Source: JADHMP01 sp016779985 (lineage in GTDB: Bacteria > Bacteroidota > Bacteroidia > Flavobacteriales > Flavobacteriaceae). From it: DNA of 64,000 nucleotides. Where the stretch lies: assembly GCA_016779985.1 (NCBI GenBank), contig JADHMP010000004.1:90193-154192 (forward strand). Reading direction: 5' to 3'. Positions 36,279-45,287 of this stretch are shown here, one piece after another. The notes under the pieces were generated by a model. The model made no database searches. It was not told the origin of the DNA and saw nothing but the letters and a program-made list of their open reading frames with translations. A program made the translations under genes and the position numbers. The stretch's first letter is position 1. Each line of letters opens with the position of its first letter.

Positions 36279-37157
36279 TTAATTTGTTATAGTACCTGGT
36301 GTTCCATAAAATCCATCACCATTGATCCAAGGTAAATCATCGGTAATATGATAATGATAAATACCGTTTGGAAATTCTGTAGTTTCATGTGAATGACCAT
36401 GATAAACATCTAAATCATCATTAGTCAATCGCACCCCATCTTCTACTGGGCCATAAACAGGAAACCCATCTAACAGCAATCCAATAAAAGCGTCCTCGCC
36501 TAGGGTTTCTGTCAACCACACAGGCTCAATATGATAATGATAGACCCCGCCCGGTGCAGGATGTCCTTCATATTGATCAAAAGTGTTTAATTCTTCTAAG
36601 ATATCATCTCCTGGAGCTGCCATTTGATTGAAAATGGAAACGCTATTGACAGCTACTCCCATTGTTCCCATAGGTGTTGATTCGTGGTTGTTGGCTTTTT
36701 CTGGAAACCTTGGAATGGTCATCACAATATTTTGTTCTGCAATGTCATTTGGATTTAATTTAAAGGAAGGGTTATCGGGCTCGTCATAAGCTTCATATAA
36801 ATCATTGTTTAAATCATAATAGGCACTCTTATGGTCTGGTAAATCTTTTGCATAAATGACAAGATTATCATCATTAACCACAACTGATACCGCACTGTCA
36901 TAGTAGAATTTTTCTACCAAAACACTGATATCATTTGAAATACCAGTTGAACTATCTGAAGAATCTGTTGAGGTATCTGAAGAATCTGTTGAGGTATCTG
37001 AAGAATCTGTTGAGGTATCTGAAGAATCAGTAGAAGAATTAGAAGAGGAATTTTCAGTAGGTTGGAGTGTTGAGCCTTCGTTTGTGTTCACTTCACTGTC
37101 ATCAGTTGAGCAGGAAACAATTAAGAATAGAACAACAAGTAATGATTTTTTTTTCAT
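36279..37157 (-). CDS. YHYH-domain lipoprotein
   Basis: A 292-residue lipoprotein (FLIVSC, Cys16) with a Ser/Thr/Asp-rich linker, including a perfect repeat of TDSSDTS, and then a YHYH domain: GGVYHYHIEP, GLLLDGFPVYGP, YHGHSHET and NGIYHYHITDD. Many His residues suggest metal binding. The domain's role is unknown; it is frequent in marine Bacteroidota and Planctomycetes. First gene of an operon with the MORN and SCO1 proteins. The linker repeats could vary in number. Confidence 0.88.
   Translation of the reverse strand: MKKKSLLVVLFLIVSCSTDDSEVNTNEGSTLQPTENSSSNSSTDSSDTSTDSSDTSTDSSDTSTDSSDSSTGISNDISVLVEKFYYDSAVSVVVNDDNLVIYAKDLPDHKSAYYDLNNDLYEAYDEPDNPSFKLNPNDIAEQNIVMTIPRFPEKANNHESTPMGTMGVAVNSVSIFNQMAAPGDDILEELNTFDQYEGHPAPGGVYHYHIEPVWLTETLGEDAFIGLLLDGFPVYGPVEDGVRLTNDDLDVYHGHSHETTEFPNGIYHYHITDDLPWINGDGFYGTPGTITN
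36953..37029. repeat. 21-bp tandem repeat inside YHYH gene
   Basis: About 3.7 copies of a 21-bp unit (tatctgaagaatctgttgagg) lie in frame and encode the TDSSDTS linker. Identical copies indicate recent expansion and a site where length variation would be expected without frame loss. Confidence 0.9.
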
Positions 37158-37488
37158 TTTGATGGGTTTACAGTTAATTGTTAATATACTAAATTAAATC
37201 AAACCAATTACTTTTTTACCCTTGTTTCGGAGTTCCCTTTATTAAAATGAAATAATCTACAATTTAAATAGCTTCTTACTTGAAAAAGGGATTTCAACTG
37301 TTGATAATAGTTTGAAAACACATCTTCATTTCGCATACCATGAGACAACCGTTTCAACTTTTAGTTTTTCATATCTAACAATCGACAATGCTTAAAAACA
37401 GAGGATGAGTTTAAAAGCAAAATTTTTCCTATTTTTACTTGTTGTGTACTTTTTCAGCATAGATTAAAAACACTTTGAAGGTAAAAAA
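37158..37488. other. Intergenic region with an orphan signal-peptide frame
   Basis: About 330 bp lie between divergent operons. On the plus strand, 37405-37461 encodes 18 residues, MSLKAKFFLFLLLCTFSA, followed by TAG: a textbook signal peptide with nothing after it. It may be a relic of a deleted secreted protein or a leader peptide. I found no clear -33/-7 pair for the PSCyt operon. Confidence 0.4.
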
Positions 37489-40400
37489 ATGAACTATATT
37501 TTTCTAAAGACATACGTATCCTTTATAGTTATCGCTATTTTTTTCAATTCGTGCTCTGTGCAGATTCCGGATGAGGTTATGGTCGAATATGAAAAAATCA
37601 ATAGAACAGTAGATTTTAATTACGATGTACAACCAATTTTATCAGATCGATGCTATCAGTGCCACGGGCCAGATGAAAACACCAGAAAGGCAGGCCTAAG
37701 ACTAGATAAGGAAGATTTAGCTTTTTCAAAGCTTGCCAGCGGCTCAAAAGCCATTGTTGCTGGAAGTCTTTTTCAGAGTGAAATGGCCCATAGGATACTT
37801 GCTTCTGATCCTGACATCATAATGCCAACCCCAGAATCAAAATTATCGTTGACCAATACAGAAAAAGCAATCCTATTGAAATGGATTGACCAGGGGGCTG
37901 AGTGGAAAAAGCATTGGGCCTTTATTCCTCCTAAAAAAAGTAAAGAAGTGGATCAGTTTCTAAATGCTGGAAATAACCCAATTGATTTTTTTGTAGGAGA
38001 AAAATTACGCCAACAAGAATTACGTTTTTCGGAACCAGCAGCTAAAGAAACCTTATTGAGACGAGTAAGTTTTGATCTCACAGGCTTACCTCCCACCCTT
38101 GAAGCTCTTGACCGGTTTTTGGCAGACACCACGGCAACTGCTTTCGAAAAAGAAGTTGATCGTTTACTTGAAACGGAGGCAAATGCTGAACGGTTGACCT
38201 TAGACTGGTTAGATTTATCTCGATATGCAGATTCTCACGGTCTTCATGGCGATGGTGCTAGAATCATGTGGCCATGGCGTGATTGGGTGATTAAAGCATT
38301 CAAAAAGAATTTACCTTATGATGAGTTTGTCACCTGGCAATTGGCTGGAGACCTTTTACCCAATGCAACAAGGGAGCAAAAATTAGCTACTGCATTTAAC
38401 AGAAACTCACCCATGACAGGAGAGGGAGGGGTTATTGATGAAGAATGGCGATTGCATTATGTTTTTGATCGAACAGAAACCCTAAGTACCGCCTTTATGG
38501 GATTGACAGTTGCCTGTGCAAAATGTCATGACCATAAGTTTGATCCCATTTCACAAAAGGAATATTATCAACTCACAGCCTTTTTTAATAACATTCGAGA
38601 ATTAGGAATGACAGGAGATGATGGTAATTTTGGCCCGCTTCTTTTGTTGCCTGATGTGCAAAAAGAAAAAGAATTAAGTGAAATTCAGACGCGCATAAAA
38701 GAAGAGGAGAAGAAGCTTCAACTCACACAACAAGAGCTGCAAACGTTTTATGCCTATGCTGAAGAATTGCCTCAAAAAGATATTTTGAAAGAAGGGCTTC
38801 TTGCACATTATTCTCTTGAAAAACTATCTCCCCAACCCAAAGGAAAAGGGTTTAGAGTTGATAATAACAAAAACGTCACCACACGAAATGCGCCAAAAAT
38901 AGTTGAAGGAATTTCAGGCAATGCCTTTGCATTTCAAGAGGATCACGATAAAATTTATGTAAAAAAAGAAATTCCCCAATTTGAATGGACTGATCCATTT
39001 TCAGTGACAGCATGGATCAATACAGAACAACAAAAACAAGGTTTTAGGCAATTTATTGCTGGAACCACAGGAGACAAAAATAATTGGTGGCGTGGATGGG
39101 ATTTTTATTTAGATGATCAAAATAGAATCAATTTACGCCTAATCAATATGGCTCCAGGCAATATGATCCATGTGCAAAGTGAGGTCACTATCCCTCTTAA
39201 ACAATGGAAATATGTGGCATTTCGATATGACGGAAGCGGGAAAGCTCGGGGATCACAACTCTTTGTTGACGGCAAAGAAGTGAAAACCAACATCCTCATT
39301 GATAATTTATATAAGAGTATTTTACCAGTGACATGGAGTGGCATGAAAAAAGAGGATCGTTCAATTTTGATTGGTAAAAGCTATTCCTCATTTGTAGGAG
39401 ACAATGGCACTTTTGTGGGCCGAATGGATGAAATTAAATTTTTTAATAAAGCTCTTTCTCCACTTGCAGTACAATTACACTTTGAAGAATTTACCGCCCA
39501 AAAAAACAGAGTTGATCCAACTAAAATTAAAGACTATTTGGTGGTTGAAGACCGTCGATTTAAAAAAGCCAATGGCCAACTCAACGACCTCAGAAAAAAA
39601 TGGTTAGAAACCATTAATCCAGTGATGGAAGTGATGGTTATGGAAGAAATGGAACAACCCCGTAAAACATTTCTCTATCAAAGAGGGGACTATAATTCCC
39701 CAGCTGATGAGGTGATTCCAGAAACACCAGAAGTGCTTCCACCACTGAATCCTGATGCTCCTAAAAACCGATTAGGATTAGCTCAATGGCTTTTTAGTGA
39801 CTCACACCCTCTAACGGCTCGTGTGGCTGTTAACCACTATTGGCAAATGCTTTTTGGACAAGGGCTGGTCAGAACTCCTACTGATTTTGGTTTACAAGGC
39901 AGTTTGCCCAGTCATCCAAAATTATTAGATTGGCTTGCCGTCGAATTTCAATCGAAGGGATGGGATATTAAAGCGCTTCTAAAAATGATGGTTCTCTCTG
40001 AAACCTACCAACAGAGTTCAAAGCTTACTAAAGAATTACAAGAAAAAGACCCTACAAATATTTATCTTGCTCGAAACCATTCCTATCGTTTATCCGCTGA
40101 AATGATAAGAGATAATGCCTTAGCAATAAGTGGACTTTTAGTCGATGAGGTGGGAGGTCCAAGTGTGAAACCATATCAACCCCCTGGATTGTGGAAAGAA
40201 AAAAATACATTTTCTCTTCAATTGTTAGAATATAAAAAGACCGGAGGCGACAGCTTGTATCGAAGAGGGATGTACACTTTTATCAAAAGAGGATCACCCC
40301 CTCCTTCTATGGTCAGTTTTGATGCTACCTCGAGAGAAATATGTACTGTCAAACGAGAAAACACTTCTACACCCCTGCAGGCACTGGTGTTGCTAAATGA

Positions 40401-40716
40401 TACGCAATATTTTGAAGCAGCTCGTTTTTTAGCACAGCGTTTAAAACAAGAAAAAGGAACTACTTTAGAAGAACAATTGATCAATGGTTTTCGACTGGTT
40501 ACCTCTAGATTTCCAAAACAACAAGAGCTGGACATATTATTAAACCAATACAAAAGACAACTTAGTCACTTTAAAAAACACCCTCAAGAAGCTAAAAAAA
40601 TTATACAGGTTGGTGATAAAAAGGCAGATTCAAATCTTAACTTCACCGAATTAGGTGCTTTAACAATTGTGGCCAACACACTTCTAAATCACACAGAAAG
40701 CTATTACAAACGATAA
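37489..40716 (+). CDS. PSCyt1-DUF1549-LamG-DUF1553 protein (planctomycete-type cytochrome)
   Basis: A 1075-residue lipoprotein-like protein (leader FFNSC). About 45-145: PSCyt1 domain with the haem motif CYQCH in ILSDRCYQCHGPDENTR. About 175-385: DUF1549 (FDLTGLPPTLEALDRFL, WLDLSRYADSHGLHGD and a second CAKCH). About 435-660: a LamG/concanavalin-like carbohydrate-binding domain. About 750-1010: DUF1553 (NRLGLAQWLFSDSHPLTARVAVN, SETYQQSS, TPLQALVLLND). This order is the standard planctomycete arrangement. It starts an operon with DUF1501. Likely extracytoplasmic, linked to oxidation or breakdown of polysaccharide; the exact reaction is unknown. Confidence 0.92.
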   Translation: MNYIFLKTYVSFIVIAIFFNSCSVQIPDEVMVEYEKINRTVDFNYDVQPILSDRCYQCHGPDENTRKAGLRLDKEDLAFSKLASGSKAIVAGSLFQSEMAHRILASDPDIIMPTPESKLSLTNTEKAILLKWIDQGAEWKKHWAFIPPKKSKEVDQFLNAGNNPIDFFVGEKLRQQELRFSEPAAKETLLRRVSFDLTGLPPTLEALDRFLADTTATAFEKEVDRLLETEANAERLTLDWLDLSRYADSHGLHGDGARIMWPWRDWVIKAFKKNLPYDEFVTWQLAGDLLPNATREQKLATAFNRNSPMTGEGGVIDEEWRLHYVFDRTETLSTAFMGLTVACAKCHDHKFDPISQKEYYQLTAFFNNIRELGMTGDDGNFGPLLLLPDVQKEKELSEIQTRIKEEEKKLQLTQQELQTFYAYAEELPQKDILKEGLLAHYSLEKLSPQPKGKGFRVDNNKNVTTRNAPKIVEGISGNAFAFQEDHDKIYVKKEIPQFEWTDPFSVTAWINTEQQKQGFRQFIAGTTGDKNNWWRGWDFYLDDQNRINLRLINMAPGNMIHVQSEVTIPLKQWKYVAFRYDGSGKARGSQLFVDGKEVKTNILIDNLYKSILPVTWSGMKKEDRSILIGKSYSSFVGDNGTFVGRMDEIKFFNKALSPLAVQLHFEEFTAQKNRVDPTKIKDYLVVEDRRFKKANGQLNDLRKKWLETINPVMEVMVMEEMEQPRKTFLYQRGDYNSPADEVIPETPEVLPPLNPDAPKNRLGLAQWLFSDSHPLTARVAVNHYWQMLFGQGLVRTPTDFGLQGSLPSHPKLLDWLAVEFQSKGWDIKALLKMMVLSETYQQSSKLTKELQEKDPTNIYLARNHSYRLSAEMIRDNALAISGLLVDEVGGPSVKPYQPPGLWKEKNTFSLQLLEYKKTGGDSLYRRGMYTFIKRGSPPPSMVSFDATSREICTVKRENTSTPLQALVLLNDTQYFEAARFLAQRLKQEKGTTLEEQLINGFRLVTSRFPKQQELDILLNQYKRQLSHFKKHPQEAKKIIQVGDKKADSNLNFTELGALTIVANTLLNHTESYYKR

Positions 40717-40721
40717 GGGAT

Positions 40722-42173
40722 ATGAACTGCAACCATTCAGAAGATAACGAGAACTACACCAGAAGAGATTTTTTAACCAAAACTACTCTCGGTTTAGGGG
40801 CTTTGTCATTGGGAAGCCTTATAAGCCCTCAAAATGCTTTTGGACAATCTAGTTTTCTCAATGAAAATAAGTTGCGACTACCTCATTTTGTTCCAAAAGT
40901 CAAAAGGGTCATTTATTTATTTCAAAGTGGTGCACCCTCGCAATTAGATTTATTCGACTATAAACCAGAGCTCATCAAACGCAACGGCCAAGAGTTACCT
41001 AAAAGCATTTTAGGAGATCAACGGCTCACAGGAATGACGGCCGGACAAACCTCGTTTCCCCTTGCAGGTACGCAGTTTTCATTTAATCAATATGGACAAA
41101 GTGGTACATGGATGAGCAATTTGATGCCCCACACCTCTAAAATAGTTGATGAATTATGCTTTATAAAGTCAATGCATACCGAGGCTATTAACCATGATCC
41201 TGCTGTTACCTTTATACAAACGGGCTCACAACTGCCAGGAAGGCCCTCCATTGGTTCGTGGTTGAGTTATGGTTTAGGTTCAGACAATAAAAATTTGCCA
41301 GAATTTGTGGTTTTGATTACAAAAGGAAAAACGGGTCAACCCCTTTATTCACGTTCTTGGGGAAATGGATTCTTGCCCTCCCAGCATCAAGGGGTTCAAT
41401 TCAGGGCAGGAAAAGACCCAGTGCTTTATCTTGACAATCCTCCTGGTGTTACTCAGGATCTTAGAAGAGAACAATTAAACGATTTAAATAAACTACATGA
41501 AATCAATCATGATGATGTAGGAGATCCCGAAATTTTATCTCGAATGTCACAATATGAAATGGCCTTTAGAATGCAAACTTCAGTTCCTGAGGTGATGGAT
41601 GTGTCTAAAGAACCCGATTATATTTTTGATCTTTATGGGGAAGACAGTAGAGTTCCCGGCACCTTTGCAGCCAATTGTTTATTGGCCAGAAAATTAGCTG
41701 AAAAGGATGTAAAATTCATTCAACTATATCATCAAGGATGGGACCAACACGGAAACTTACCAGCAGGGTTGAAGAAGCAATGCAAAGAGACTGACCAGGC
41801 TTCCGCAGGGCTTATCCAAGATTTAAAGCAACGTGGGCTTTTGGAAGATACACTTGTGATTTGGGGAGGTGAATTTGGCAGAACAAATTATTCACAAGGG
41901 ATGCTCACAGAAACTAATTATGGTAGAGATCATCATCCCCGTTGTTTCACCATTTTCATGGCTGGAGGTGGCATCAAAAAAGGGATCACGCTTGGTGCCA
42001 CCGATGAATTTGGCTATAATATTTCGGAAAGGCCAGTGCACGTGCATGATTTTCAAGCCACTCTATTACATCTTTTAGGCCTTGATCATGAAAGACTTAC
42101 CTTCAAATACCAAGGTCGTCGATTCAGACTAACGGATGTGCATGGAAACCTAGTAAATGAAATTTTAAGCTAA
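40722..42173 (+). CDS. DUF1501 protein, Tat-exported
   Basis: A 483-residue alkaline-phosphatase-superfamily protein with a twin-arginine leader (TRRDFLTKTTLGLGALSLGS). Typical blocks: YLFQSGAPSQLDLFDYKP, FIKSMHTEAINHDPA, SIGSWLSYGLGS, LYHQGWDQHGN and IWGGEFGRTNYSQG ... HHPRCFTIFMAGGG, with His/Asp metal-site residues. DUF1501 genes almost always follow DUF1549/DUF1553 genes, as here, 5 bp downstream. Possibly a sulfatase-like hydrolase acting outside the cytoplasmic membrane, but its reaction is not established. Confidence 0.92.
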   Translation: MNCNHSEDNENYTRRDFLTKTTLGLGALSLGSLISPQNAFGQSSFLNENKLRLPHFVPKVKRVIYLFQSGAPSQLDLFDYKPELIKRNGQELPKSILGDQRLTGMTAGQTSFPLAGTQFSFNQYGQSGTWMSNLMPHTSKIVDELCFIKSMHTEAINHDPAVTFIQTGSQLPGRPSIGSWLSYGLGSDNKNLPEFVVLITKGKTGQPLYSRSWGNGFLPSQHQGVQFRAGKDPVLYLDNPPGVTQDLRREQLNDLNKLHEINHDDVGDPEILSRMSQYEMAFRMQTSVPEVMDVSKEPDYIFDLYGEDSRVPGTFAANCLLARKLAEKDVKFIQLYHQGWDQHGNLPAGLKKQCKETDQASAGLIQDLKQRGLLEDTLVIWGGEFGRTNYSQGMLTETNYGRDHHPRCFTIFMAGGGIKKGITLGATDEFGYNISERPVHVHDFQATLLHLLGLDHERLTFKYQGRRFRLTDVHGNLVNEILS

Positions 42174-42179
42174 ACTCAG

Positions 42180-43226
42180 ATGGAAAAATCCAGAAGAAAA
42201 TTTGTAAAACAAGCAGGTTTGTTTTCGAGTATCGCATTTATTCCAAACAGTATGAATAGAAATTTATTGAATGTAAATGAAGGAAATGCGATAGTTGGAC
42301 ATGGTGATTTTAAATATCGGGTGGATAAAAAATGGGGGATACAAGACTCAGCACAGTTTCCCGTCAATGATTGCCATGAAATGGTTTTTGATAAAAAAAA
42401 CCGCCTTTTTATGACTACCACACATCCAAAAAACAATGTTTTAGTTTATGATCGGTCTGGAAAAATTCTCGACGCATGGGGTACTGAATTTCCAGGAGCA
42501 CACGGTTTAACACTTGTTGAAGAGGGAGAAACGGAGTATCTGTTTATTACTGATCCTGATAGCCACAAGGTTTGTAAAACGACACTTAAAGGGCAAATTC
42601 TCTTTACGCTCGAAGCGCCAAAAGAAATTGAAGAATACACTTCGCCTGACTTGTTTAAACCAACAGAAACAACCATTGCCCCTAATGGAGACATTTATGT
42701 GGCCGACGGGTATGGACTCGATTTTATTATTCAATATGACGCTAAGGGAAACTACATTAGACATTTTGGTGGCAATGGCAAAGGAGAGGATCAATTTGAA
42801 TGTTGCCATGGCGTTTTGATTGACACCCGTCGTCCAAACAAAGATGAATTGCTGATTACATCACGTTCAGCAAATGAATTTAAACGATTTACGCTTGACG
42901 GAAAGCACCTCGAAACCATATCTCTGCCGGGTTGTTGGATATGTAGACCAGTTATAAAAGGAGAACATTTATATTTCGCAGTAATCGTAACTAAAGATTG
43001 GAATTCTTTTGATGGTATGCTTGCTGTCTTGGATGAAAAAAACAGGATTGTTTCCCTTCCTGGTGGCAGCATGCCCACGTATCAAGACGGAAAATTGTTG
43101 CCCCCTCAATATGATCAAAAGACTTTTTTCAACCCTCATGATGTTTGTGTAGATAGTGATTTAAATTTATACATCCCACAGTGGAATTCAAATAAAACCT
43201 ATCCTATTAAATTATCAAGAGTTTAG
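42180..43226 (+). CDS. NHL/6-bladed beta-propeller protein, twin-arginine leader
   Basis: A 348-residue protein with a short twin-Arg leader (SRRKFVKQAGLFSSIAFIP) and NHL-type blades: NCHEMVFDKKNRLFMTTTHP, TEFPGAHGLTLVEE, APNGDIYVADGYG and NPHDVCVDSDLNLYIPQWN. The AH/NPHDVxVD elements resemble peptidylglycine lyase-like propellers. It is 6 bp after the DUF1501 gene and 3 bp before the DUF2231 gene, inside the same operon. Probably a periplasmic partner or lyase; not proven. Confidence 0.85.
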   Translation: MEKSRRKFVKQAGLFSSIAFIPNSMNRNLLNVNEGNAIVGHGDFKYRVDKKWGIQDSAQFPVNDCHEMVFDKKNRLFMTTTHPKNNVLVYDRSGKILDAWGTEFPGAHGLTLVEEGETEYLFITDPDSHKVCKTTLKGQILFTLEAPKEIEEYTSPDLFKPTETTIAPNGDIYVADGYGLDFIIQYDAKGNYIRHFGGNGKGEDQFECCHGVLIDTRRPNKDELLITSRSANEFKRFTLDGKHLETISLPGCWICRPVIKGEHLYFAVIVTKDWNSFDGMLAVLDEKNRIVSLPGGSMPTYQDGKLLPPQYDQKTFFNPHDVCVDSDLNLYIPQWNSNKTYPIKLSRV

Positions 43227-43229
43227 TTT

Positions 43230-44591
43230 TTGGATATTTATTTACTTCTCGGCAGACTGCATCCATTGATGGTTCATCTACCCATTGGGTTTATCTTTCT
43301 CATTGTCATTTTTGAATTTTACGCTGGGTTCTTAAAACAGGAAATGAACAAGAAACTAGTCACAATGGGTTGGTTTTTTTGTTTTCTTTCTTCCTTATTT
43401 ACTGCCATAACAGGTTATTTAGTGTCCTCGCGGGGTCACTATATTGAAGAAAACTTAGCTTTTCATAAAATTTTAGGGTTTGTGTTGGTTGGGATCACCT
43501 TCTTTTCATGGGTCATTAGAATATCTTTTCCATTCCGATTTGACTTGAACTTTAGAAAGAAATCCATATTAAATTCAGGGTTGATTGTTTTGCTGCTTGT
43601 CACGGGGCATTTAGGAGGCAATTTGACGCATGGCAAAGAATATCTGACGGAATTTTTACCAGAAAAAAAGAAAACGGTTCTAGGATTATCAGTTCATGCC
43701 CCTTTAAAAAAGAGTCTTGACTCTGTACGTATTTATCAAGACTTAGTTCATCCAATTTTTGAAGCCAAATGTGTTTCCTGCCACAATACCGATCTCAATA
43801 GGGGAGGTCTCAACATGACTTCATTGGTTGCTCTTAAAAAGGGGGGTAGCTCGGGGAATTTACTTAACCAAAAAAAACCAAGAAAAAGTCTTCTTTTTAA
43901 GAGGATTACCCTGCCTACCCACGAAATAAAATTTATGCCACCCGATGGTGAGCCCATTTCTTTTGACGAAAAAAACTTGATTTTGTGGTGGATAGAAAAT
44001 TTAGAACAGTCAGAAGAAGGAATCCAACCTGAAGTGGTGCCAACGGAAATAAAATTTATTTTAAACCAATTATACGGGCTTGATTTAAAGGAAAAAAACT
44101 GGAATGAAAGAATTGACGTTCCTAAGTTAGAGGTCACTGTTTTAGAAAAATTTGATCCAACCATTTTTGAAATTAAACACCTTTCAAGTCTTCAAAAATT
44201 TGTTACAGTTACTTTTTTAAAAAAGAATATTACAGAAGAAGATTTTAAAAGCCTTTTAGCTATAAAAGATCATATAGTCAATTTGAAACTACCTCAATGT
44301 GAATTAAATAGCGCTACCGCTTCCCAGCTCAAAAATTTTAAAAATTTAGTGCACTTAGACCTAAAAGACAATCCGGTTGAAGACCAAGCCATCAGCACTT
44401 TGCTGGTTTTGGAAAATTTAGAAGTGTTGAATTTAGTAGGAACAAAAATAACAGATGAGAGCTTTTTGGCTTTTCAAAATTTTAAAAACTTAAAGCGTGT
44501 TTATGTTTGGCAAACTTCAATTCAAAAAACATTTATTGAAGAGTTCAATAAAAAGCAAGATAAAGTAGAACTTATAGGGGCAACATTCTGA
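43230..44591 (+). CDS. DUF2231 membrane protein with cytochrome c and leucine-rich repeats
   Basis: A 453-residue protein starting at TTG. About 5-135: four membrane helices with GRLHPLMVHLPIGF, the DUF2231 hallmark. Near 180: a PSCyt1-type haem site (CVSCHNTDLNRGGLNM). About 320-450: leucine-rich repeats (LKNLVHLDLKDNPVEDQA, LENLEVLNLVGTKITDES). This unusual three-part architecture ends the operon. It probably anchors the electron-transfer part of the system in the membrane. A terminator follows at 44644. Confidence 0.88.
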   Translation: MDIYLLLGRLHPLMVHLPIGFIFLIVIFEFYAGFLKQEMNKKLVTMGWFFCFLSSLFTAITGYLVSSRGHYIEENLAFHKILGFVLVGITFFSWVIRISFPFRFDLNFRKKSILNSGLIVLLLVTGHLGGNLTHGKEYLTEFLPEKKKTVLGLSVHAPLKKSLDSVRIYQDLVHPIFEAKCVSCHNTDLNRGGLNMTSLVALKKGGSSGNLLNQKKPRKSLLFKRITLPTHEIKFMPPDGEPISFDEKNLILWWIENLEQSEEGIQPEVVPTEIKFILNQLYGLDLKEKNWNERIDVPKLEVTVLEKFDPTIFEIKHLSSLQKFVTVTFLKKNITEEDFKSLLAIKDHIVNLKLPQCELNSATASQLKNFKNLVHLDLKDNPVEDQAISTLLVLENLEVLNLVGTKITDESFLAFQNFKNLKRVYVWQTSIQKTFIEEFNKKQDKVELIGATF

Positions 44592-44643
44592 AGTTTAGTT
44601 AAAGGGTATAGTGAAGTGAACCCAACATTCTTCAAAATATAAA

Positions 44644-44668
44644 AAAACCTTCTTCTGAAGGGTTTTTA
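44644..44668. terminator. Bidirectional intrinsic terminator
   Basis: CCTTC/GAAGG with flanking A and T tracts around a TTCT loop lies between convergent genes, giving a U tract on both strands. It should end both the PSCyt operon and the NTF2-like gene. Confidence 0.7.
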
Positions 44669-44685
44669 TTTGCAATAGAGTAGAG

Positions 44686-45159
44686 TTAAGACTTTTTTAT
44701 CTCTTTACGATATACGAGAATGCGTCTGACTTTTTTCTCCTCTATATAAACATCTACAACATCTAAAACGTTTAAGTTTAGTGGTTTATCTTGTAAGGCA
44801 TGACCAGCAATAACCCATTCGCCTTCTTGACCTGTTACTTTCATTGTATAGGCAAAGTAAGGTTTCCAAGTTGGGTTTGAGGTATCAAACCAATTTGTTA
44901 AGGCTCCTAGAAATTGATCTTTCCCTCGAATTTCGCCACCGTCAGGCATTTCAACGAGAATAGAATCGTGTGCCATTTTTGAAATTTTAGCCATATTTCT
45001 GTCATTGTGTGCCTCAATAAACTTTTCATACAGTTTCAAGTTTTTTGGATTCGCATCAGTGGCAGGAATTTTACCACTTGCCCCTTGCAACCAACCTGGA
45101 GCTTGTGCAAGAGAAACAATTGTAGATAATAGAAATATAAATAAAAATAATTTTTTCAT
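44686..45159 (-). CDS. Secreted NTF2/SnoaL-like protein
   Basis: A 157-residue protein with a signal peptide (FLFIFLLSTIVSLAQ). The mature part has the NTF2-like pattern: YEKFIEAHNDRNMAKISKM, a PDGGEIRGKDQFLGAL loop, and a beta-sheet ending VVDVYIEEKKVRRILVYRK. Such folds bind small hydrophobic ligands or act as isomerases; no active-site pair is evident. It has its own promoter (45190-45220) and terminator. Related in type to the gene at 50122. Confidence 0.8.
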   Translation of the reverse strand: MKKLFLFIFLLSTIVSLAQAPGWLQGASGKIPATDANPKNLKLYEKFIEAHNDRNMAKISKMAHDSILVEMPDGGEIRGKDQFLGALTNWFDTSNPTWKPYFAYTMKVTGQEGEWVIAGHALQDKPLNLNVLDVVDVYIEEKKVRRILVYRKEIKKS

Positions 45160-45189
45160 TTTGAATTGATTTATGATGTTATAACTAAA

Positions 45190-45220
45190 CTAAGATAATG
45201 TCTTTCCGATATATATCAAA
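45190..45220 (-). promoter_or_regulatory. Promoter TTTG-N19-TATCTTAG for NTF2-like gene
   Basis: On the minus strand TTTG (45220-45217) and TATCTTAG (45197-45190) are 19 bp apart, as in the Bacteroidota primary sigma consensus (TTTG-N19-TAnnTTTG). The ATG is 30 bp further on, after a leader with CATAAATCAATT that is shared with three other genes. Confidence 0.75.
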
Positions 45221-45287
45221 TCAAAAATAGAATCAATCCTCTTGCTTTTTAAATTATACAAAAACAGTTGGGGATGTGAAATAGCTC

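Noticed and set aside
36953..37029. CRISPR-like array
   Set aside because: The repeats are head-to-tail without spacers and lie in frame within a gene.
42446..43078. Several 80-100-codon frames on both strands
   Set aside because: All are shadows of the NHL propeller gene, which has clear blade motifs.
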